Part shown: piece by piece, positions 56,176 through 64,000 of the stretch | Layout: every line of letters starts with the position of its first letter | How positions within the stretch are numbered: the stretch's first letter is position 1 | Source: Humulus lupulus | Taxonomy: Eukaryota > Streptophyta > Magnoliopsida > Rosales > Cannabaceae | Length of the DNA: 64,000 nucleotides | Direction: 5' to 3' | NCBI RefSeq assembly: GCF_963169125.1 | Contig: NC_084799.1 | Span: 105,353,143 to 105,417,142, forward strand | Made by a program: the position numbers and the translations under genes | The notes under the pieces: model-generated | Told to the model about the DNA's origin: nothing | Databases searched by the model: none | Seen by the model: only the letters and a program-made list of their open reading frames with translations

Positions 56176-59100
56176 ATGCCTTGGCGATCAATCAGACTTC
56201 GCGGAAATAGGGTTGAGGATGACAACCAGGGTCAGGACCCTCCACCTGCCCCATCAAATTGGCAACAGTTATTTGCTGAGATGGAAGCTAGAATTCATCG
56301 AACAGAAGAAGAGCTTCGACAGTTAAGGCAATAGACCCCTCCTCAGGGCATTGGGTTACAAGTTCCACAGGCTGTGGCACCAGTGCCAGCCTAGCCTGCT
56401 GTGGAGAATAGAAGAGAACCCTTGTATGAAAAGTTCAGGAAGCAGCATCCTCCCACCTTTGAGGGTGGTCCAGACCCACTAGGGGCAGAGCAGTGGATGA
56501 ATATGATTTCTTCCATCTTGGATTTCATGAGGGTGGAAGGGAATGAGAGGGTAGCCTGCACCAACTACATGTTTAGAGAAGATGCCCACATCTGGTGGGA
56601 TGTGGTGTCTCAGAGAAGGAATATTGCAGTTATAACTTGGGAAGAGTTCAGAAATATTTTCAATGAGAATTATTATAGTGTCGCAGTCTGAGCTACGAAG
56701 ATTGATGAGTTTACCAACCCGACTCAGAACCGGATGACAGTTAATGAGTATGCTTTGAAGTTTGATCGGTTAGCAAAGTTTGCACCGGATTTGGTGTTGA
56801 CTGACATGGAACGAAGAGATCGGTTTGTGCGAGGATTAAATGTCATGATTTTCCGTGATGTCACGATAAATCTGGATTCGGGGACTACCACTTATGCACA
56901 GGTAGTGGACAAGGCCATTACAGCTGAGGGGGTCGTGAATCAGATATGGAGAGAGGGCGCTGCTAGGCATGATGCTCGGAGGACGGTGCCTCCTTTCACT
57001 GGATCTAGTCGGGGTAGTCGTCCCAGTGAGCAGAAGAGAAAGGCCCCAGACTCTTTTGTTCCTCCTAGCTTGGATAAGAGGGCATAAGGTGCTTTCAGTG
57101 GCCGTCAGGGCAGGGGAGACCATTAGAGGAATTTCCCAATGTGTCCTCGGTGCAGACGATGACATCAGGGAGAGTGCAGGATCAGGGTCTGCTTTACTTG
57201 TGGGAATATCAGTCATTTGAGGAAGTGTTGCCCACAAGCCGAGAAGGAAGAGCTGAAGTAGAGCGACAGTCTCACTCCTGCCATAGTATTTACCTTGATC
57301 CAGACTGAGGTTGAGGCTAGCCCCTCGGTCGTGGCAGGTCATATTTCTAGTGTTGGTTCTTCTTTTACTGCATTGATTGACTCAAGGGCTATTCATTCAT
57401 TTGTTTATGCTAGAGTGATAGATCAGCTGTGTAGACCTAGTGATTTGTATGCTAGGGGATTTCAGACTTTGTTGCCGACTGAGGAACTGGTAGTCTCTAA
57501 GAGATGGGTTAGAGCATTGCCAGTAAAGATAGATAGTAGGGAGTTCTCTATGGATATGATTGAGCTAGTAATGGATGAATTCGATATGATCCTGGGGATG
57601 GATTGGTTATCAAAGTATGGGATGATGATTGACTGTAAGCACAGGATGGTGACCTTTGAACTGGAAGGGGAGGTACCATTTGTATTCGTGGGGACAGTGA
57701 ATGGACCGTGAGTACCTATGATTTCGACATTGAAGGCTAGATACTTGATGCAGAAGGGTTGCATAGGATTCCTAGAAAACATTGTGGATACCTCTAGAGT
57801 TGTGTCAGTTGGGCCATGTTAGACCAGACTGGTATGTGAGTTTCCAAATTTGTTCCCCGCAAATTTTCCAGGATTGCCGCCACACCGAGAGATCGAGTTT
57901 GTTATAGAGTGGGCGCCAGGGGCGGAGCCAGTATCTAGGACACCTTATAGAATGGCTCCGGCAGAGTTGAAGGAACTGAAGATTCAGTTGCAAGAGTTAC
58001 TAGATTTGGGATTCATCAGACCGAGTTTTTTTCCATGGGGTGATCTAGTGTTGTTTGTGAAGCAGAAGGATGGATCCTTAAGGATCTGTATTGACTACAG
58101 GGAGCTGGACAAGTTGACCATTAAGAACAAGTACCCACTACCTAGGATCGACGACTTGTTTGACTAGCTACAGGGGAAGACAGTGTTCTCTAAGATTGAC
58201 CTTCAATCAGGCTACCACCAGTTAAGGATTAAAGAGGAAGACATACCAAAGACCACTTTTCGCACGAGGTATGGACACTATGAATTCCTGATTATGTCCT
58301 TTGGATTAACCAACGCCCCAGTGGCCTTTATGTACTTGATGAATAAGGTCTTCAAGGATTATCTGGACAAGTTTGTGATCATATTTATTTATGACATACT
58401 GGTGTACTCTCAGTCAGAGACAGAGCACGAGCATCATCAACGTCTGGTATTACAACGGTTGAGGGAGCATAGGTTATATGCTAAGTTCAGCAAGTCTGAG
58501 TTTTGGCCACCACAAGTAACATTTCTAGGTCATATTGTCATTAAGGAGGGGATTTGGTTGACCCAAGCAAGAATGAGGCAGTGAGGGATTTGCCCAGGCC
58601 GAGTAGTGTACCAGAGGTTAGGAGCTTTTTGGGATTGGTAAGGTACTATCGACAGTTCGTCGAGGGATTCTCCAGAATAGCTACACCATTAACCGAGCTG
58701 ACGCGTAAGAAGACTATGTATGGACAGACAGGTGTGAGAACATTTTCAAGGAATTGAAGTGGCGATTGATCACCGTTCTAGTATTGAGTCTGTCGTCAGA
58801 CAATGAGAAGTTTGTAGTCTATTATGATGCTTCCAAACATGGTTTGGGATGTGTACTTATGCAAGCTTTAAAGGTAATAGCCTACGCGTCGAGACAGTTG
58901 AAGGAATACGAGCAAAGGTATCCCACACATGATCTAGAATTTGCGGCGGTGGTATTTTTACTTAAGGTTTGGAGACATTATTTATATGGCGAGAAGTGCA
59001 AAATATACACCGACCATAAGAGTTTGAAGTATTTCTTTACTCAGAAGGACCTGAATATGCACCAAAGACGTTGGTTGGAATTGGTAAAAGATTATGATTG

Positions 59101-60690
59101 TGATATTCTATACCACCCTGGGAAGGCCAATGTGGTGGCCGATGCGCTTAGTTGGAAAGGTCCAAGACAGTTATTCAGTTCGAGGCAGATATCAAACAAG
59201 TTAGCTGAAGAGATGACTAGAGCAAGTATAGAGTTGGTGGTTGGTCAGTTAGCCAACATCACTCTTTAGTCTACGCTCCTTGTGAGGACCAAGGAGGCAC
59301 AGGGGGAGGATCCCTAGTTAAGAGAGCACAAAGATAGTGTCTTAGTCGGAGCGGCTAAAGATTTTCTATTTCAGAAATGGGATTACTAAAGTACAAAGAC
59401 CGGATTTGTGTTCCGATGGATTCTATTATCAGGCGAGAAATCGGATGAGTCTCATTCCACTCCCTATTCTTTACATCCGGGTACGACAAAGATGTACCAA
59501 GATTTGAGAACTTTGTATTGGTGGTCGGGGATGAAGAGGGATGTGGTGGATTTATGACCTTGTCAGCAGGTAAAGACTGAACATTAGAGGTCAGCAGGGT
59601 TATTGCAGCCTCTAGGGATTCCATAGTGGAATAGGAGGATATCACCATGGTTTTCATGGCTGGATTACCGAAGACCGTGGGACAACATGATTCAGTGTGG
59701 GTGACTGTTGATAGGTATACCAAGTCCGTCCACTTTTGGCCTGTTAGGACGAGTTATACTGTGGAGCAGTATGCTGAATTGTATGTGAAGGAAATTATGC
59801 GACTACATAGGGCTTCAAGGTCGATAGTATTCGACAGGGACCCCACCTTCACCTCCAAGTTTTGGGAGATCCCGCAGAAGGCTATGGGTACACAGTTGTG
59901 GTTTAGAATCACTTATCATCCTCATACATTTGGACAGTCTGAGAGGATGATTCAGATACTGGATGATATGTTATGAGCCTGTGTGCTGGATTTTGGGGGA
60001 TCTTGGAGTGAGTATCTCCCTTTGATTGAGTTTTCATACAATAAAAACTATTGGCTGACTATCGGAGTGGCTCCGTATGAGATATTATATGGGAGGAAAG
60101 GCAGATCACCCATCCATTGGGATGAGATGGGTGAGAAGAGATATCTAGGTCCTGAGATTTTTCAAAGGACCAATAAGGCGATTGAAAAGATTAGAGCTTG
60201 AATGCTCGCCTCTTAGAGTCGCCAGAAAAGTTACCCAGACTTGAGAAGTAGGAGCGTAGAGTTTCAAGTTGGTGATCGTGTGTTTCTCAGAGTTTCTCCC
60301 TTGAGAGGAGTGAAATGGTTTGGTGTTCGGGGCAAGCTGAGCCCTAGGTTTGTTGGCCCCTTTGAGATTCTGGAATGGGTAGGAGAGGCAGCTTAGAAAT
60401 TGGCGATGCCTCCAGCTCTATCAAGGGTTCACGATGTGTTTCACGTATCCATGCTCGAGAAGTATGTATCAGATTCTACGCACGTGCTGAGTTATGAGAA
60501 CTTGGAAATTGATCAAGTTTTGTCGTACGAGTAGAAGTCAGTTTAGATTCTCGACCGAAAGGATAAAGTCTTGCGTAGCAAGACCGTCGCCTTAGTAAAA
60601 GTGCTATTGTAGGAACAATAAAGTGGAAGAGGCGACTTGGGAACTTGAGATAGATATGCGGGATCAGTATTTCGAGTTATTCAGGTAATT
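56176..60690 (+). pseudogene. gag-pol: Gag-pol of element E, many stops and frameshifts
   Basis: From ATG 56176 (MPWRSIRLRGNRVEDD) the frame runs with stops through Gag (FEGGPDPLGAEQWMN, HIWWDVV), a zinc knuckle (CFTCGNISHLRKCC), protease (LIDSRAIHSFV, where Arg replaces the usual Gly/Ala after Ser), RT, RNase H ([26 protein letters not shown]), integrase (TVDRYTKSVHFWP, PHTFGQSERMIQ) and a chromodomain remnant. The RT catalytic motif is FIYDIL in place of FIDD, so the first catalytic Asp is lost. Frame changes occur near 58550, 58745 and 59270-59640; in-frame stops include 56332, 56689, 57085, 57709 and 58165. It cannot encode an active protein. Confidence 0.9.
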
Positions 60691-60709
60691 TCTGTAAGGA
60701 GGGGATAGT

Positions 60710-62926
60710 TATAGCATCCAAAACTTGCTAATAAGGCTTAGGACCTTGATTAGCGTACCTGGTGGGCAATAATTGATTTAAATACATTAATATATGAATT
60801 TGATGATTATGTGATTAGAAATGCATGTTTAGGTGAATTAAATATGCATGTGGGCCCTATTAAACTATTATGGGCATATTTGTAATTTTAGTCCGTTGAG
60901 GGCATAAATGTAATATTTGTGTATATTGTGATTGATACCACAAGTGAGTGGTGATGTATTTGTGATGCACTATCCGAGATGGTCCTAGAGAGCAGTTTAG
61001 CTAAAAAGTCACAACGAGGTCAAATACCCAGCTCGGGAGGAGCCTAGGGGTATTTTGGGAACTTAATATGTGTTCGGGATTTATCGAGTAATGAGTAGTA
61101 ATGTAGTAACTATTTGGGCAAGTTGGGATTAAACAAGAATTTATAGGAACACTCTAGGAATTAGCGGGATTTGGCAAACGATAGAATTGCCCTTGGTGAC
61201 ACTTGAAGGTTTAGATAAGCTTAAGGGGTATTTTGGCCTTTTGGCTAAGGAGGGGTTTGATCACTTAGGCAATAGAGGTTCTAGGAACATTTAGAAGGAA
61301 AAAAAAAAGTCTCTCTTAGCTTCTCTCTCTCCCTCACAGTTGGTTCTCTCTCTCCCTCTCTTTGTTGTTTGAAAATTTTGGAGAAATCAAGCCTGGGAAT
61401 TTGAAGTTCGAGGTTTGCTGAGCTTGGGGAGAATTGAAGTTTCTGGCAATTGGTATTTAGCTCAGGCTGAAGTTAACTTAGAGGTAAGGGATTAAAGCAT
61501 GTTTTTGTTTAAACTTTCTCTATTTTGTTAGAGTTTTGGAATTGGAACTTGGGTGATTGAATTTAGGATACGATGAGGCTTGCTGTTGGATTTTTGCATG
61601 TTAAAACTAGTTATGTTGTTTGGGTATGAATCCTATTCTGGGATTAAGGCTTAGAATTAGTAAGTTTTAGAGAGTTTAGCTCGTGAAAATGCATGGGAAA
61701 TCTAGGTTTGGAGGCTCGAATCGTGACCCTGTTGTTCAGGCGCCGTGACCCGTGTGTGTCGAAGAGGCTGGAAAGCCTCTGTTTGCTTAGGCACGCCGCG
61801 GCGCAAGGTATATCGCACTGCGACCCTTAAGGGGCTGGGTCGTGGCTCAAATACAAGATATTGGTTGTTTGAAGATTTTTAGCTCGGGAACCCAAATGTT
61901 AAGGCTCGGGAAGGATTTTACCACCCAGTTTGGTAGAATCCAAGGTCGTGGAGGCTAGAATTATATCGCGAAGTTATTTATTGGTTTATAACTCGATGGA
62001 TGGCTATTTTGAAAATGTTGTGACTAGGTTTTCAACAAGGCTCGGGTTAGAGGACTATGCTCAGGATTGCGGTGCTCAGATAGCTTGGGACACAGGTAAG
62101 AAAACTGTTGTACCCGTAGAGTGGGGCGTGGCCCCATTGTTGTATTGTAGGGCATGGCCCTATTGATTGAATTGCAGGGCATAGCCCTATTTTTTATTTT
62201 TAGTAGATGTTTAAATATCTGTTGATATTATGCTATGTAATGCATATTTTTGAGGAAACAGCGAAGGCCGGGAATGGTGAAGGCTGAGAACGACAGGAAG
62301 CCAAGTACGACAAGGGGCTGGCAACGGAGTTGAGCATGCAGAGTGCAATCTGTTAGGGCGAGACCCTCCTAGGATGTTGGAGTCATCCTCTCGGTGAAGA
62401 TCACGAACCCAGGGCCTGGTAAAGTGCCTGGGACGGCTTGGCTGCTATGTGTTTAGCCTGTTGGCTGCTTTGTTATATGGTGTCGATATATATACATATG
62501 TTATCTATTTTGTGTATATTTTTCTTGCTGAGCTTTGGCTCATGGGTGCTCTATGGTGCAGGTAAGGGCATGGGAAAGGTCGACCAACCATGTGTATGGA
62601 GAGCGTGGAGCGACGGGTAGATGTTCGGCTTACCTGGCTGCCACGACCAGGGTTATTTTGGGAAGATGTAATGTATTGGTATAGATTTGTCGCCTAAGTC
62701 AACCTTAAATGTATTTTGAGATGTAAAGTATTTTCTAAACAATATTTTGGGATCCCAAATGTATGACTCTTTACATTTTCAATAGATGACCACATTTTTA
62801 TATTAAATGCCTTTAAACGACTTTTATTATAGTTTGGCTACAGTTTTATCCTAAAACCTCGATTAGCAAGCTAATGGCACATTTTTAACTCACTTAGTAA
62901 TGACTCTAAGGAAGTAGAGCATTACA
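60710..62926 (+). repeat. 3' LTR of element E (2217 bp)
   Basis: It starts TATAGCATCC (the expected TG mutated to TA) after the purine tract AAGGAGGGGATAG, and ends GTAGAGCATTACA. Compared with the 5' LTR it has many substitutions and a ~50-bp insertion near 62795-62850. GGGCRTRGCCC-type repeats lie at 62124-62192. Confidence 0.9.
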
Positions 62927-62992
62927 GTCCATGTGTCTAGAATATATAAAAATGATAAAAGAACTCTCGCCTCACTGGCTGACTGCATCATT

Positions 62993-63176
62993 CTAGACCT
63001 GATCCTGACCCTGGTCGCTGTCAGGATTTAGGGAAATCTCTAGACTAGAGTTCTCTAGGGGAGCAGCAGCAAGCTCCTCCTCCTCACGAGCAGCACATTT
63101 GGCAATTTCATTGTCCCAGAGGTTGGCAGGCAGATAGTAGAAGTTTTCTTCCTTATTATTTTTCCAAAACATGAAA
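62993..63176 (-). pseudogene. C-terminal fragment of the antisense gene, element D
   Basis: The minus strand encodes FWKNNKEENFYYLP, then an acidic tail ending ...QGQDQV and TAG (62993-62995). It matches FWKNNQGADFSYL near the C-terminus of the antisense gene of element C, with the same spacing to an acidic tail. The upstream coiled-coil exon is not recognisable. Confidence 0.75.
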
Positions 63177-63457
63177 AAATAATAGAAGACTTAGAGGAAG
63201 TTCCACTCGACCAGAACAAACCAACTAAGATAGTAAAAATTGTAAAAACTTAGTGGCGGAAGTCAAGTCTAAACTTATAAGTTTTCTGAGAAAAACCAAA
63301 ATGTGTTCGCCTGGTCGCACAAGGAAACAGTGGGCATCAATCCTACTGCGATCAGCCATGCCTTGAACATTGGCAAGGAAAATTTCATACCCGAATAACA
63401 GAAAACGAGGCTGCTTGACAAGGGAAGGTCTAAGGACTTAAAAGAGGAAGTTGAAAG

Positions 63458-64000
63458 TGTTGGGGTTTTATGCCCTAATTAAAACCCAAATTCTTTGTAA
63501 TCTCATTTTATTATCAATAAAAGAATAGAAATCATTTTTTGACTTGGTCAATCACTTTTATCACATGTTTTATTTTCATGATTATTTGTTTAATATAAAC
63601 TTCTATTAAATCCCGAGCATATAGCTAATCTTATTTATAGTGACGTAATCACAGTGGAATATAAATATGATTATATGTTAAAAAATATGTTAGTCCTAAA
63701 ATTAGTCAGTGCACCGGATTTACACTGACTTGCCAATCTACGATATGATCTACTTACACATTACAGTGTTATGTTCTTTCCAAAACATTAGGAAAGTAGA
63801 TAAGATCGGATGTATTTGTTACATCGGACAGGACCGATATTGACAGTTGATAAGATAAGTAAACATACCATTATTTTCTATTCTAGTCATATCATATAGT
63901 TGACCATAGGTCAATTCAATCTCAATTCTGAGTGGTGAGTATTCTAACTGAATGTATTATTTGAGTTCTTTGACTTGTTCGTTACCAGCTTACCCTGCGG
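63458..64000 (+). repeat. Probable start of another LTR, cut by the window end
   Basis: TGTTGGGGTTTTATGCCC begins a block with TTATTATCAATAAAAG, an arrangement I associate with plant copia-type LTRs. No second copy or coding region is in the window, so the call is tentative. Confidence 0.4.

Larger units (their letters stand above)
53676..62926 (+). mobile_element. Element E: complete but decayed Ty3/gypsy chromovirus-type element
   Basis: LTRs at 53676-55837 and 60710-62926, flanked by GTCCG (53671-53675) and GTCCA (62927-62931), a 5-bp duplication with one change. A primer-binding site, gag-pol and polypurine tract lie between. LTR identity is roughly 90% over the part I compared, so it is the oldest complete retrotransposon here. 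Gag and pol resemble element A. Confidence 0.92.
49847..63457 (+). mobile_element. Element D: Tat-lineage remnant, interrupted by F and E
   Basis: Pieces 49847-51351, 53588-53675 and 62927 to about 63457 join when the solo LTR F and element E are left out. They hold, in order, the end of Gag on +, a tandem array, the hairpin/polypurine module, and on the minus strand the end of the antisense gene. Pol is missing, so a deletion joined Gag to the 3' region. Sequence similarity is to element C. Neither LTR is present. Confidence 0.78.

Overview
This is a gene-poor stretch of a flowering-plant (probably eudicot) nuclear genome, built almost entirely of nested transposable elements. I see no convincing host gene, tRNA, rRNA or CRISPR array. 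Plant origin is supported by the element types: a chromodomain Ty3/gypsy element, Tat-lineage Ty3/gypsy elements with two RNase H domains and an antisense extra gene, a Ty1/copia fragment, and a Mutator-like element carrying a DUF1985/ULP-type gene. The species cannot be named from the sequence.

Layout. (A) 1-6776: 3' part of a chromovirus-type Ty3/gypsy element with one uninterrupted 1546-codon gag-pol frame and a 1.9 kb 3' LTR; its 5' LTR lies outside the window. 6777-8268 is AT-rich DNA with no gene. (B) 8274-22771: complete 14.5 kb Tat-lineage element with nearly identical LTRs, a perfect 5-bp target duplication (TGTAT), a gag-pol frame broken mainly by in-frame stops, a hairpin plus internal polypurine tract, a 66-70 bp tandem array, and a spliced antisense gene. 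(FB) 23584-36912: a palindromic fold-back element of about 1.83 kb, split by (C) 24230-35721, a second and older Tat-lineage element on the minus strand with a homologous antisense gene. 36921-38014 is non-coding with a 53-bp tandem repeat. (M) 38023-46808: a Mutator-like element with long inverted termini, a damaged transposase gene on +, a damaged DUF1985/ULP-like gene on -, and 11-bp-period TCGA arrays in the first introns of both; a solo LTR (G, 43724-46326) sits in one array. 46817-48161 is non-coding. 48162-49846 is a truncated copia element on the minus strand, fused to (D), a + oriented Tat remnant (49847 to about 63457). D is interrupted by a solo LTR (F, 51352-53587) and by a complete but decayed chromovirus-like element (E, 53676-62926). 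The last 540 bp look like the start of another LTR.

How the parts work together. Elements A-E encode or once encoded Gag, protease, reverse transcriptase/RNase H and integrase for copy-and-paste movement; only A keeps an intact frame. The Tat elements B, C and D share three unusual parts downstream of pol: a hairpin ending in CACTTGGGGGG, tandem repeats (B and D), and an antisense gene with introns that encodes a plant-transposon-associated domain followed by coiled coil. The element M and the fold-back FB share the terminal motif GGGAAATTT, 8-bp target duplications, a first-exon splice donor, and helically phased TCGA arrays. The most interesting candidates for undescribed biology are these phased arrays and the conserved hairpin/internal polypurine module of the Tat elements.
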